Source of the DNA: JAJYIW01 sp963781665
GTDB lineage: Bacteria; Chloroflexota; Anaerolineae; Anaerolineales; Anaerolineaceae
Direction of reading: 5' to 3'
Assembly: GCA_963781665.1 (NCBI GenBank)
Contig: CAWAGA010000002.1
Location: 2,666,001 to 2,730,000 of the forward strand
DNA: 64,000 nucleotides
The notes under the pieces are model-generated. The model saw only the letters and a program-made list of their open reading frames with translations. It ran no database searches and was not told the origin of the DNA. Positions 1 through 9,145 of the stretch are shown here, one piece after another (the stretch's first letter is position 1; the number at the start of each line of letters is the position of its first letter). The translations under genes were made by a program, and so were the position numbers.

Positions 1-497
1 ATGAGCACCTCGAAGCGGTCGAGGCGGCGTAGCTCATGTTCGAGGAGCAGGTCGCGTTTGGCGCGCAGCAGGCTATCCACCAGGCGGTAGGTCGGGGTGA
101 AGAAGACACTGCGGCCGATGTTGACCAGTTCGTGGCCAACGGCGGCCACAAAGTGCGTTTTCCCACGGCCGGGTAAACCGAAGACCAACAGGTTGTCGGC
201 GCGGTCCACGAACTCGCCGGTGCATAATTGGGGCAGCAGGCGACGAAGTCGCAAGGGAAGATACCCCTGGTCAAAGGTCGCCAGGGTCTTTTCGACCGGC
301 AGATGGGCCGCATCCTGCAGGCGTTCGATGCGCCGTTGGCGACGACCTTCCATCTCCTGTTCGAGTAGTTCGCCCAAGAATTTTTCCGGCGACCAGTTTT
401 CGTTGGTAGCGCTAGCCAGGAGTTCTTCAACCACCTGTACAGCGGTGGGCATGTGTAAGGTGCGCAAGTGCTCTCGAATGGTCTCAAGCGGAGACAT
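1..497 (-). CDS. istB: IstB-like ATP-binding transposition helper (partial)
   Basis: This is the helper ATPase of an IS21-type transposon; in the family it binds ATP and stimulates the IstA transposase and target choice. It runs off the left edge, so only about 165 N-terminal residues are visible. The start is the ATG at 497, inside the last codons of istA (14-base overlap), the usual coupled arrangement. The visible part has the helical N-terminal region of IstB proteins and a Walker A motif, GLPGRGKT, at residues 107-114, followed by the expected AVGHELV helix. The downstream Walker B is beyond the edge. No disruption is seen in the visible part. Confidence 0.9.
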   Translation of the reverse strand, partial: MSPLETIREHLRTLHMPTAVQVVEELLASATNENWSPEKFLGELLEQEMEGRRQRRIERLQDAAHLPVEKTLATFDQGYLPLRLRRLLPQLCTGEFVDRADNLLVFGLPGRGKTHFVAAVGHELVNIGRSVFFTPTYRLVDSLLRAKRDLLLEHELRRLDRFEVL

Positions 498-1995
498 GGC
501 GTGCCTCCGGGCTCAAGAATTGGTCATAGAGGGTCAGGTTGACAGGGTTGACTGGTAAGTCAGGGATCGCTGTTGGCGTCGGCTGAACTAATTCGGCCAC
601 GGTTTGGTCATCCCAGTTCTGACCGGATGTCAAAAGCATCTCCAGCGCTGCAGCCACATCCGTCTCCAACCCGCCTGCCGCCAGTTTGAGGATCCGCAGA
701 TAGGTCAGATCTGCTTTTCGGGCTGAATAACGTGCTTGGAGCGCCTCCCAGGCCTGGCGGAAGACCGCTCGCGGGAAAAGATCGTCTCGGTAGCGGTAAT
801 TGCGAAATCCGCCCGGCTTGCGCAGCAAGCTGTCGATCACGTGGTGGTAGTTAATGCTGTAATGTTGCACTCCCGTCTGGCGGGGCAAGGTCTCCACCCG
901 TTGGTTGGCATACCACACCTCAATCTGCCATTCGAACACCTTCACGGTCACTCGTTTGCTCTTCAAGCCGCTCGGTACGGTGTAGCCGTTCGAACCGACC
1001 CGCAAGATGCCATTCGAGCCGACCCGAACATTCAACTCCCGCACCTCAGGCCAGGGAGCTACCGTCAGGGGTTGCATCACGGCCAGCTCTTCGGCTAGCT
1101 TTACCCGACGCCGGGCATTACGTTGCTCCATGATCCCCCACAAAAACGCTTCGTAGGTTTCCAAACTCTCAAAATCCCGGCTGCCCCGCAACAGCAAATG
1201 CTGTACGACAGTGCGTTTGAACCCGCCGTTCGATGATTCGATGTCGCCGTTCTCATTGGGGCTGTTGACATGGATCGTGCGCGGCTCCATCCCAAAATGC
1301 GTCAGCAACTGCAAATATTCGGCGTTGAATCCACGCTCTTCCGGGCTCCGGTCACGTTGGTTGGGTCCCAAGTTGTGGGTGGCGGCCGTTGTATTATCGG
1401 TCTGGTGGATCTTGGGCACATGTCCCAGTTTCATCAAGGCGCTTTGCAGTCCCAACCGGATTGCCAGCAGTGATTCTGATTGCACCACGCGTCCCCATTC
1501 CCAATTTGAATAAGGCAGTACGCTATGGATAACCAGGTGTTCAAACGCTTCTCCCTGCAAACTGATCCCCAGATTATTCATCCAGGTCCCATCTGTTTGC
1601 AGTACTTCACCCGGCTGGTGCACCTGATCCAGGGTGAGGGTGGGGTTGCCATTCAATACCCGCCACTCGTTTACCCGACGTTGCAAGGTGCGCAACTGCC
1701 CTTCCTGGTATTTCTCCGGCTGCCGTTCGCACAACCATTCAAACAGCGTCTTGGCTTCCAATTCAGGCGCATCCTTCAACATCTTTTCCAGTTCGTCCCA
1801 TTCCGCTTCAAATGGGTCGGTCCGAGTGCGATAGCTCCGCGGCTGTTTCAGTTCACTCGGTAGTTTTCCCAACTGTTCATATTTCCTGACAGTCTTACAG
1901 CTGCTCAGGTTTGCCTTCGCAGCCGCTTGTTCTTGGGTATGCCCTTGGTTTCGTTCTCTCATGATAATCCTCACCTGGGCGTCGTTAGCTGTCAT
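484..1995 (-). CDS. istA: IS21-type transposase IstA
   Basis: This is a DDE transposase of 503 residues, normal length for IstA. An N-terminal helix-turn-helix region (about 20-45) precedes an rve-type catalytic core in which the acidic triad can be placed at D135 (QTDG), D200 (HQTDN) and E253 (GDIESSNG). A C-terminal beta-rich domain follows (residues 320-400). The reading frame is intact, so the protein may be active. It overlaps istB by 14 bases. The start ATG at 1995 lies just inside the terminal repeats at 2056-2091. Confidence 0.93.
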   Translation of the reverse strand: MTANDAQVRIIMRERNQGHTQEQAAAKANLSSCKTVRKYEQLGKLPSELKQPRSYRTRTDPFEAEWDELEKMLKDAPELEAKTLFEWLCERQPEKYQEGQLRTLQRRVNEWRVLNGNPTLTLDQVHQPGEVLQTDGTWMNNLGISLQGEAFEHLVIHSVLPYSNWEWGRVVQSESLLAIRLGLQSALMKLGHVPKIHQTDNTTAATHNLGPNQRDRSPEERGFNAEYLQLLTHFGMEPRTIHVNSPNENGDIESSNGGFKRTVVQHLLLRGSRDFESLETYEAFLWGIMEQRNARRRVKLAEELAVMQPLTVAPWPEVRELNVRVGSNGILRVGSNGYTVPSGLKSKRVTVKVFEWQIEVWYANQRVETLPRQTGVQHYSINYHHVIDSLLRKPGGFRNYRYRDDLFPRAVFRQAWEALQARYSARKADLTYLRILKLAAGGLETDVAAALEMLLTSGQNWDDQTVAELVQPTPTAIPDLPVNPVNLTLYDQFLSPEARHVSA

Positions 1996-2055
1996 GCACT
2001 ACTCCATGTTTTTGGAGTAGTTTACTCCGGCTATCGACCACCTCTTGGTGGGTAT

Positions 2056-2091
2056 TTCTAATTGTCGTCAGGGGGTAATTCTAATTGTCGT
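2056..2091. repeat. IS21 terminal repeats, TTCTAATTGTCGT x2
   Basis: Two direct copies of TTCTAATTGTCGT lie at 2056-2068 and 2079-2091, 23 bp apart, immediately upstream of istA. IS21 elements characteristically carry multiple short terminal repeats that bind the transposase, and these fit that role. Confidence 0.7.
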
Positions 2092-2102
2092 TAACCGGGA
2101 CA

Positions 2103-2512
2103 TAGATCTCCTTGCCCTAATGAGAGTCAATCTTGGCTTTCATCGCGTCAATCACGTTAGGTGGCGCTCAATCAGGAAAAATCCAACGATTCCGGCTAAT
2201 CCTTCAAACGCTGTTTCGGTTGGATAAGTTTACGACCTGCGGGGAGCGCGATGTCTGCGTACCGAGGCCTAAGGCCGAGTGTTGGATGGAATTCGAACCC
2301 ACTTCCCTTGTGGGATCACACCCCAAGTGGGTGTTTACGGTGGAGCAACAAATCTACCTCAGGCGGAAAGAGTTGCGTTCTTCGCGCACTTGCAGCTAAC
2401 GCAATGAGCGGAGAGGGTCGCGTTCCCCCAGCATCCTCGACGCCGAGCGTTCTTTATGAGGCGGAGAGGGTGGGTATCCAACCAGCGGAGCGTAAAGTAG
2501 GAAAGTTACATT
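2103..2512. other. Non-coding stretch between IS and integrated-element remnant
   Basis: No convincing gene was found. Short open frames here have no recognisable domains or ribosome binding sites. A GGAATTCGAACCC-like stretch near 2288-2300 resembles the T-arm of a leftward tRNA, but no complete cloverleaf could be built; it could be an attachment-site scar. Several short inverted repeats (for example GGCCTAAGGCC near 2264) are present. Confidence 0.4.
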
Positions 2513-2573
2513 AAAGGCTGGCTCTTGATCTGAATCCTGTGAATTTCACAGATCAGATTGAGAGCCGGCTTTT
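2513..2573. terminator. Long near-perfect palindrome, terminator or leader hairpin
   Basis: About 60 bases fold into one long hairpin. The outer arms GGCTGGCTCT and AGAGCCGGCT pair with one G-T, ATCTGA pairs with TCAGAT, and the inner arms CTGTGAA and TTCACAG are perfect. The 3' side ends in TTTT. It stands 34 bases before the HTH gene, so it could be a terminator insulating the element or a protein-binding leader structure. Confidence 0.6.
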
Positions 2574-2606
2574 GATTCCCTCAAAAGCTGGCAGGAGGAA
2601 CAAGAA

Positions 2607-2858
2607 ATGGAAACAAAATCTACAAATTTTCAAACAAAGACATGGAATTCTCGCATCCTGCTGACAGTCCCCGAGGTAGCTGGCTGGGCGCGGGTCCATC
2701 CCAAAACGGTCTACCGTTGGATCAACGACGGCAAACTGGAAGCTATCCAGTTCGGCCCAAGAACCTACCGGATCCCGGAGGATGCCGTCCGCAAGTTTCT
2801 GCGCAAGCTGGGCTATGCCAACCTGGTTATGCCATCCGGGAAGGGTGGCAAAGGCTAG
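2607..2858 (+). CDS. Excisionase-family / MerR-like HTH DNA-binding protein
   Basis: This is a small protein of 83 residues with an excisionase-type winged helix (about residues 18-70): LTVPEVAGWARVHPKTVYRW is the recognition helix region, followed by the INDGKLEAIQFG...YRIPEDAVRKFL wing and end typical of the family. AGGAGG lies 8 bases before the ATG. Proteins of this family bind attachment sites or act as small regulators on plasmids, phages and integrative elements. Here it is the first gene of a rightward set ending in a recombinase remnant, so a recombination-directionality or regulatory role in a mobile element is inferred. Confidence 0.8.
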   Translation: METKSTNFQTKTWNSRILLTVPEVAGWARVHPKTVYRWINDGKLEAIQFGPRTYRIPEDAVRKFLRKLGYANLVMPSGKGGKG

Positions 2859-2929
2859 GAATGTGCTGTTCTATCGAGTGATTCTTTACCGCGATAAGTA
2901 CTTGAGAGTTTCAGGAGAAGGAGGTTGAA

Positions 2930-3307
2930 ATGAAGAAGTGCTTTTGGTTGATCCTGATGGCAATCCTTTTATCCGACTGTACTCAGTTAAAAATTGAATC
3001 GATCCAGGCTTTTAGCCAGGTCCTGATGCAGGCCCTTTTTATGCTGTTCGCGTTCACCGCTTTGGTCCTGGGATGCTTAGGCCTGGTCTTGCTCTTCCGG
3101 GTTGTTGGATTATTGTTTCGAAGCTCCAGGTACCTGTTCGTAGATGACGATGAAGGCGAGACTGTCCTCTCCTGGCAAAAGCCTGAAACCCCTAATCTTT
3201 ACCGGCAGATGGATGCGGACCAAGCCAGGTTATTCTCCGAATTGCTTTCATCCAACCATGACGATACCGGCATCCATGATTCGTCTGGGATTGACTTTAT
3301 AGAGTGA
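2930..3307 (+). CDS. Small membrane protein, unknown function
   Basis: I do not recognise this 125-residue protein. It has an N-terminal hydrophobic stretch (residues 4-16) followed by Cys17, but the preceding residues (LSD) are a poor lipobox. A long strong membrane helix follows at about 35-63, then a basic RSSR stop and an acidic, soluble C-terminal tail (DDDEGE..., many D and E). A strong AGGAGG ribosome site lies 7 bases before the ATG. It sits between the HTH gene and parA, each with its own strong ribosome site, and probably belongs to the same mobile-element module. Confidence 0.6.
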   Translation: MKKCFWLILMAILLSDCTQLKIESIQAFSQVLMQALFMLFAFTALVLGCLGLVLLFRVVGLLFRSSRYLFVDDDEGETVLSWQKPETPNLYRQMDADQARLFSELLSSNHDDTGIHDSSGIDFIE

Positions 3308-3332
3308 CTTAGGTTGAAAGGAGGGTACAGAA

Positions 3333-4133
3333 ATGCAAACGATCCTGGCGATTCTGAACCAAAAAGGTGGCGTCGGAAAAACAACCACCGCGGTGACGTT
3401 AGCAGCCGGCCTTGCTAGAAAAGGCATGGAGGTGCTTTTGATCGACCTGGATACCCAGGGCAATGTGGCCGACAGCCTGGGCCTTCCTCATGGAGATGAC
3501 CTGCGCCGGCTTCTCCCGCCCGAGCTTCATTGCCCGCTCGATCAGGTGGTTACATCCAGCGGATTGGATCACCTGGATATCATCCGTTCGGATAAGAGCA
3601 CAATCGCCTTGAAGCAAGTATTGGCCGGCGTCACCATGCGAGAATATGTCCTGATCGATTCTTTACAAAAATCAGGATATGAAGTGATCATCCTTGACTG
3701 TGCTCCATCGGTGGATTTGTTGCACTTTGCTGCTTTGGTTGCTGCTGACTATCTGTTGATCCCCACCCGGCTGGACAAGCTGGCCGTCAACGGGGTGAGA
3801 GATGCCCTGCAATCATTATCTGCTCTGAAACGGATCAGCCATTGTAAAGTGGCAGGCATCCTGCCTACCTTCTACGAGCGGGTGACACTGGAGAGCCACG
3901 ACCAGCTCGTCCACCTGCCTGCGCCAGTGCCGCAGGCACAGGTGGCGCAGACCTTTGGACGTTTGGTGCTTCCGCCCATTCCCCAGGACACCCAGTGTCG
4001 GGTTGCCAGCCGCTATGGGAAGACCCTCTGGGACCATGAGCCGAATGCAAAAGCTCTGATTGGCTACGATCAGGGAAGCAAACACATCGGGGGGTATATC
4101 CAAGTTTTAGAAAGGGTAAAGGAGCTGTTATGA
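3333..4133 (+). CDS. parA: ParA/Soj-family partition ATPase
   Basis: This is a deviant-Walker ATPase of 266 residues. KGGVGKTT is at residues 11-18, the A' motif LIDLDTQGN contains D38 and D40, and Walker B is VIILDCAPS with D122. ParA proteins polymerise or pattern on DNA to segregate plasmids, chromosomes or integrative elements, normally with a ParB or small ribbon-helix-helix partner. The next gene overlaps its stop codon (ATGA) and encodes a plausible small partner, which supports a plasmid/ICE-type partition pair. AGGAGG lies 9 bases before the start. No HTH precedes the ATPase domain, so this is a short type Ib-like ParA. Confidence 0.92.
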   Translation: MQTILAILNQKGGVGKTTTAVTLAAGLARKGMEVLLIDLDTQGNVADSLGLPHGDDLRRLLPPELHCPLDQVVTSSGLDHLDIIRSDKSTIALKQVLAGVTMREYVLIDSLQKSGYEVIILDCAPSVDLLHFAALVAADYLLIPTRLDKLAVNGVRDALQSLSALKRISHCKVAGILPTFYERVTLESHDQLVHLPAPVPQAQVAQTFGRLVLPPIPQDTQCRVASRYGKTLWDHEPNAKALIGYDQGSKHIGGYIQVLERVKELL

Positions 4134-4537
4134 ACAAAGCAGACCAAGAAGGTTTCACAGGTTTTGATGATCTGACAGCCGTAGACCCGGCTGTCGATTC
4201 TCTGCTGGGTCAAGGACAACGTCGCCAGGTCGAATCCCACCTGCCGCAGAAGGAGCGATCGAGAAAGAAGAAGGAACGCGAGCGTGCTCAAAAAAGAATA
4301 CCCGGACGGATTGGACTGGATCTGCCTGTGGAATTAAAACATCATCTGAATGTATTGGCTCAAAAAGAAGGAGTGCCTGTCAGCCAATTGGTTGCATTTC
4401 TCCTTTATGAGCCTGTTTATCTCTTAGAACATAAAAGGACCAGTTTATGGGGATATAAAACACCTTCTACTTCCCCAAAGTTTGACTCCAACCTGGATTT
4501 AAAACGTAAGGCTGAAGACGTTTCCCGGAATGGATGA
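4130..4537 (+). CDS. Probable ribbon-helix-helix partner of ParA
   Basis: This 135-residue protein has its start codon overlapping the parA stop (ATGA), implying translational coupling. A highly charged basic segment (about residues 38-56, rich in K, R and E) precedes a segment resembling a ribbon-helix-helix: GRIGLDLPVELKHHLNVLAQ then KEGVPVSQLVAFLLYEPV (about 59-95). The remaining tail is polar. By analogy with plasmid type Ib systems it could be the centromere-binding ParB-like partner. The function is inferred from position and fold resemblance only. Confidence 0.55.
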   Translation: MNKADQEGFTGFDDLTAVDPAVDSLLGQGQRRQVESHLPQKERSRKKKERERAQKRIPGRIGLDLPVELKHHLNVLAQKEGVPVSQLVAFLLYEPVYLLEHKRTSLWGYKTPSTSPKFDSNLDLKRKAEDVSRNG

Positions 4538-4550
4538 AATACTGCTGGAT

Positions 4551-4585
4551 AGGACGTCCTACAAGGATGCCCCTTATGGACGTCC
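4551..4585. repeat. Paired GGACGTCC palindromes
   Basis: Two copies of the self-complementary GGACGTCC lie at 4552-4559 and 4578-4585, 26 bp apart, just after the ParA/RHH pair. Such spacing on one DNA face could be a centromere (parS-like) or operator site for the RHH protein. That role is inference. Confidence 0.4.
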
Positions 4586-4736
4586 TTGGTAGAAACATCA
4601 AAAACGACAAGGACGACCTTTAAGTCCCCAGGAAAGCTCAGGAGCCCCGAAAACAAACAAGGGGCTATCTCAGGTCATGAAGAAAAAAACCACCCAAAAA
4701 CGGGCATAGACGATAAAACAAGGATGGAGATGAATA

Positions 4737-5414
4737 ATGGCTGATGAACCGTATCTGGATGAATTTCAGTCTTATCTGCTGGCTGAGGATCGCTCGCCGG
4801 TGACGATCGCTGGGTATGTTGGGGATGTGCGTTTGTTTGCACAATGGTTCGAGAAACAATCCAAAGAGCCACTCACTCCTGGAGGGTTAACGAATGAAGC
4901 AGTCAGGGGGTATAAGCAATATTTACTTGAGCAGGCAAACAAGCCGAAGACGATCAACCGCAGGCTGGCTGCCCTGGCAGCCTATGCTCACTGGCTGGAG
5001 CAAGCTGGTTATGTCAAAAATGCACGTAATCCGGTTCAGGGAGTAAATGCAGTCCGAGGGATGGCGTTGGCTCCAAAATGGCTGGACAAGAAACAAAGAG
5101 CTGCTTTGTTAAGAATAGTAGATAAAGAAATAGAGGATGCCGTTCATCGATACCCCAGTCTCCGCTTGATGTATCTGCGGGATGCAGCAATTGTCAAACT
5201 GATTTTAGATGCAGGCCTTAGGGTTGGGGAAATAATCCAGTTACGCATGAGTGACCTTTTTCTGGATGGGAGGAAGGGAAGCGTGGTTGTCCGGGAAGGG
5301 AACGGCACCAAAAGGCGCGAGATCCCATTGAATGCCGGAGCGCGCAAGGCCATTCTTGATTATCTGCGGGTCAGGCCAGAGATTGAGAGCGAGTACCTAT
5401 TTCTGGGGCATTGA
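4737..5414 (+). pseudogene. Tyrosine recombinase, C-terminally truncated
   Basis: This is a XerC/D-type site-specific recombinase of which 225 residues remain. It has the N-terminal SAM-like core-binding domain (about residues 5-95) and the first part of the catalytic domain with R162 (DAGLRVGEI) and K192 (GNGTKRREIP). The reading frame stops right after SEYLFLGH, so the HxxR box, the second His/Trp and the nucleophilic Tyr are missing (a full protein would be about 300 residues). Sequence downstream is unrelated, so an insertion or deletion removed the end. A good ribosome site (GGAGAT) precedes the ATG. It was probably the integrase of the element carrying parA. Confidence 0.85.
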
Positions 5415-5598
5415 AATGAAGCCATCCAAAGTAAGACGGTTCAAAGGGCGGTTGGGCGTGAATGGTGTAATTAATACATCCACACCTTCTGGATAGCCTA
5501 CTTGCCCTGAGTAAAGCGATATCTTCATAAGTTTGAAACAGCTTGCCGATTTGTGGTAAGCTGTTTGACTTGAAGAACTCATATCTCAAGGAAGGTTC

Positions 5599-6714
5599 AT
5601 GATCTCAACAATGCTGATGTCATTGTTTTCCATATTTTTCGATCTGGTGGCAATCTTGAGAACCTCTAAAAGTGAAAAGGATTTGGAGTTTCTTATCCTT
5701 CGCCAACAGATACGTACCTTACAACGCAAAACGAAAACGCCTCTGCGAATATCTGACTCTGAGCGCATGGTATTGGCCACCCTCTTGGACAGGTATTCTA
5801 AATTCAATGACGGTGCGCGCCAGCATCTTAATCAGGTCATGTTGATTTTCAAACCGGATACAGTACTTCGCTGGCATCGAGAACTGGTTCGCCGCAAATG
5901 GACCTTCAAACGCAAAGGAAAACCGGGCAGACCAGAAATCTCGCTTGAGCTTGAAGCGTTGATTATTCGTTTGGCGAAAGAAAACCCACGCTGGGGGTAT
6001 GACAGGATCCAGGGTGAACTGCTCAAACTTGGCTTCAAACTATGTGCCTCTTCAGTACGCAATATTCTAAAGAGGCAACGGGTACCACCTACAAATGAAC
6101 GATCTTCTGGTTCCTGGCGAACCTTCCTGGGACACTACAAGGATCAGATTCTGGCCTGCGATTTCTTCACCGTGGAGACCATCTGGCTTAAAACGATCTG
6201 CGTTCTGTTTTTTTGATTTGGGGAACCCGGTGTATCCATATAGCTGGCTGCACAACCGCTCCTGACTCAACCTGGGTTACACAGTAGGCACGGCAGCTGG
6301 TCTGGACGCTGAACGATGATTCTAAAGAGTTTACTTTTCTCATCCATGATAACGATAAGAAATTTACCTCATCGTTCGATCTTGTATTTTCATCAGAAAA
6401 GGTAGAAATATTACATACTCCCTTTCAGGCACCCAGGGCGAATTCCTTTGCTGAACGATGGGTGCGATCTGTTCGCGAAGAGTGTCTGGATAAAATTCTG
6501 ATTCTAAATGATAATCACCTTCATCGTGTTCTGAAAGAGTATGATCAATACTACAACCATGCTCGCCCACATCAAGGGATCGTCCAGAGATTTCCTGTTT
6601 CAATTCCAGGACGAGAATAGAACACAAACGGTCCAATACGGAGGCGAAATATCCTGGGAGGGATCATCCACGATTACCAAAGACAGCCTTCTTCTCAGGT
6701 TTATACCAATGGTT
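5599..6714 (+). pseudogene. rve-type (IS3/IS481-like) transposase, frameshifted
   Basis: The first 205 residues are open: an N-terminal helical region, then PDTVLRWHREL, a basic segment, the HTH_21-like WGYDRIQGELLKLG, and the first catalytic Asp in ACDFFTVETIW. The frame is lost around 6205-6300. The catalytic core continues in a different frame from about 6300, with IHDNDKKF (second Asp) and ANSFAERWVRS (catalytic Glu) and the characteristic YYNHARPHQGI, then a TAG near 6620 and a readable tail to about 6714. At least one indel and one stop show it is dead. Confidence 0.85.
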
Positions 6715-6721
6715 AAGTTTT

Positions 6722-7260
6722 TTACACCTTACAGCCTTTCATAAACCGCAACCGTGCCATCGAATTTTTAATTATGCCCGCAATAATGAACAACACCAGA
6801 GCTTTTAAAAGGAAAAGCAGTGCAGCGATGAGGAGCGATGGAATTGTGAGGGTTGCCTGGTTGCCGAACGGGACAAAGACAGCCAGCAACAACGAGACAA
6901 TCACCAACTGTTTAATATCAATTTCCCCATTTAAAAAGAGCCAAAGAATGACTGGAATATTCCGTGAGAAGGCCTTCTTGAACTTCCTGCTCGGCCGCCG
7001 CAAGATCGAAAGGAAGTTTTTCCATTTCCACAAAAGTAGCGAGACTGAAAGCCAGCATTCCCAGCCAGACAGCCGCATAATACGGGATGGCTCCGGTGGC
7101 GATCCCGGTGCTGATCGTCCCCAGGTTGGTCGAACCTGCCAACAAAGCCATGACAAATAAAACCAGCAGGATAACAGGCTCAGTCAGAGAGGCAATCAAT
7201 AAATCTCGCCGAGCGCCAATTCCACCGTAAGTGCTGCCTGTCCCGACCGATGAATGGGCC
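6722..7260 (-). pseudogene. Fragment of complex I subunit 1 / group-4 hydrogenase membrane subunit
   Basis: Leftward reading gives SSVGTGSTYGGIGARRDLL, then hydrophobic helices and the hallmark FVEMEKLPFDLAAAEQEVQE...TEYS of the NuoH/HyfC/EchB family, the proton-channel subunit that contacts the quinone or hydrogenase module. A single-base shift near 6925 (in GGGGAAATT) puts the end, IDIKQLVIVSLLLAVFVPFG and two more helices, in another frame. The N-terminal third is absent. It lies between two transposase remnants with no partner subunits nearby, so it is a stranded fragment left by rearrangement. Confidence 0.8.
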
Positions 7261-7302
7261 CTACAGTAGCTGCGTGAAGCCACTCCCTGGGGTCATGGTC
7301 CA

Positions 7303-7671
7303 AAGTATCTTATCCGTGATCGAGATAGCAAATACGCTTCGCACTTTTCAACTGTGGCGGCAGGCTAGGGCATCAACGAGCTGAGGACGCTTTATTGAGC
7401 ACCTCGAGCCAATTGTACATGCGAAAGGTTCCTGGGCAGCCTGCTAAGAGAATATTTGGACCACACCATTATTCTTCATGATAGGCATTTGAAAAGAGTG
7501 GTCAGGATATACACCGATTACTATGATCAAGAACGTCCCCATCAGGGTATTGGTCAACTGATCCCGGAGCATAACAATCTGCCTGCGTCAAGCCCCGCGG
7601 GAAATATAACGTCTAAAGATGTCCTTGGGGGATCGCATCACAGTTATTTCCGCGTGGTGAACCAACCCTAA
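7303..7671 (+). pseudogene. Degenerate rve-type transposase, C-terminal half
   Basis: One frame reads KYLIRDRDSKYASHF, a stop, GINELRTLY, a stop, then APRANCTCERFLGSLLREYL and DYYDQERPHQGIGQ. This is the second half of an integrase-core transposase (D and E motifs) interrupted by two in-frame stops and lacking the N-terminus. It is related to, but clearly different in sequence from, the transposase at 5599. Confidence 0.8.
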
Positions 7672-8129
7672 TTCGTACGGGCTCATAAAAAATTTTTATT
7701 CAGCGGTCAGTGGAAAATCGACGGCCATTTTTGTTCGTCTTTTGACTGTTTGGAATACTCAAAATCGATTGCTAACTGCTTTCTCTACCAATAATAATCG
7801 AGCGCAGACATACCGTGCCCAGAATCTACCCGAATTATGGCGGAATCCACTCTTGGAGCGCAATAATAACCTGCGGATATGTTAAGTAGCCAGAAAAGGG
7901 TATATTGGACCATATACCCATCGTGCATTGACAATACACGGATCCTGGAATTCAGCGCAAACATACTGCTACAGTGAAAGTAAAATTGGTCATATAATTT
8001 TAATTGACCAGACAAGCATGAAATGCTACAATTTGTAAATAACTTCACAAACCAAAACCAGGTTAGCAGGTATCTCTGATGCAAACATAGCCATTTCCTG
8101 ACCTGAAATCAGATCAAATAGGTAAGCAT
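7672..8129. other. AT-rich non-coding stretch
   Basis: No gene, tRNA or clear promoter was recognised. It follows a dead transposase and precedes a truncated one, and is likely decayed mobile DNA. Confidence 0.4.
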
Positions 8130-8744
8130 ATGGCTGTCATTGTCCTACATCTGGATGATTTCAAAACCGTTATAAATAACCGCCCAAAAAGGTGCCCTCA
8201 CTGTGATAGTGAGCTTTTAAGTCGCTGGGGGAAAGGGGTAAAGATAGTTCAGGATGCCAATCAGGAATCAGGGGAATATCATCGTTATCGATGCAATAAT
8301 TGCCAAAGAACCTTTCGCCACTATGTAATCGGAATTGACCGAACTCACCTTTCTCAACGGGTGCGAAAACTTGCCGGGATTGCCTGGATGTTGGGGATGA
8401 GCTCACGGGATGTAGTTGAAGTTCTAAAAGAATCTGGTATCGAACTTAACTACATGATGGTCTGGCGAGAAGGTAAAGAATTAGAGCTTGCAATACGGAA
8501 CCGAAATAATCCAAATTACCCAGGACGGCTGTCAATCGATAAACAGTTTCTCAAGATCAAATCACGTGGAATTGGAACATCAGTCGTGGTCGAATTAAGC
8601 CCGGGGAAATCAGTCGTTTTAGGCAGAACGGATATTATCGATTACCGAACTATTCTGGATTGGTTAGAACCCTCTGTAAAGGACCTTGGAATTCAAATAT
8701 CGGTGATGGGAACAGATAGATTGTTTGAAATGGACGTCCCATAA
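8130..8744 (+). pseudogene. Zinc-ribbon transposase, N-terminal part only
   Basis: This 204-residue frame begins with a zinc ribbon (CPHCDSELL ... YRCNNCQRTF, about residues 22-66), as in IS1/ISL3-like transposases, followed by an HTH-like segment (LAGIAWMLGMSSRDVVEVL) and the start of a possible DDE core (YPGRLSIDKQFLKIKSRG, then SVMGTD near 194). It ends abruptly after GTDRLFEMDVP, where the rest of the catalytic domain should be, so it is truncated. Family placement within transposases is tentative. Confidence 0.65.
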
Positions 8745-9001
8745 AATTGGACGATCCAATAAATTTGACGACTATATTGGTTGAATCGCCAACCGAGTAT
8801 GTAACAATAATGTTCGAATTCATAAGAATCTCTATATAATAGTATTAATTCATTGCGAAGGTATAGATAAACATTTTCTGCCTGCCCTGACCTTCATCGG
8901 GCAGGATAATTCCGGGGGCTTTGAACTAATGATCTAGTTTGGTCGCACGTCTGCTGCCTGGACACCAGAACGCAGAACAGATCTTTAGGGAGCCAATTGC
9001 G

Positions 9002-9049
9002 AACCCGCCCACATTTCCATAAAATGGGTGCGGTTTCTTTTATTTTTTT
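9002..9049 (+). terminator. Imperfect Rho-independent terminator-like stem
   Basis: AACCCGCCCACATTT can pair imperfectly with AAATGGGTGCGGTTT, followed by TCTTTTATTTTTTT. It separates the transposase debris from the secreted-protein block, or could act as an attenuator for it. Confidence 0.5.
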
Positions 9050-9115
9050 GTGATGGTCATAATCCTAAAATCTCGATAAAGCACCCAATTTTGCATAAGT
9101 ACAAATTAATAAAGT

Positions 9116-9145
9116 TATCTCGACCGGCGGCAACCAGTCGAGATA
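9116..9145. promoter_or_regulatory. Perfect inverted repeat in leader, TATCTCGAC/GTCGAGATA
   Basis: Two perfect 9-base arms are separated by CGGCGGCAACCA, about 107 bases before the first ATG of the secreted-phosphatase block. It could be an operator or an RNA hairpin. The function is unknown. Confidence 0.4.

Larger units (their letters stand above)
1..2102 (-). mobile_element. IS21-type insertion sequence, left part outside window
   Basis: A leftward istA-istB pair next to a terminal region with two direct copies of a 13-bp repeat defines an IS21-family element. The istA-proximal end is visible. Reading inward from about 2102, the end would begin TGTCCCGGTTAACGACAATT, consistent with the TG...CA ends of the family. 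The istB-proximal end lies outside the window, so the outer boundary and any target duplication cannot be checked. The element is distinct from the second IS21-type element at 45708-48325: its transposase and its end sequences are different. Confidence 0.75.

Noticed and set aside
2275..2345. tRNA-like T-arm on the minus strand
   Set aside because: A GGTTCGAATTCC-like stretch is present, but no acceptor stem, D-arm or anticodon arm could be paired around it.
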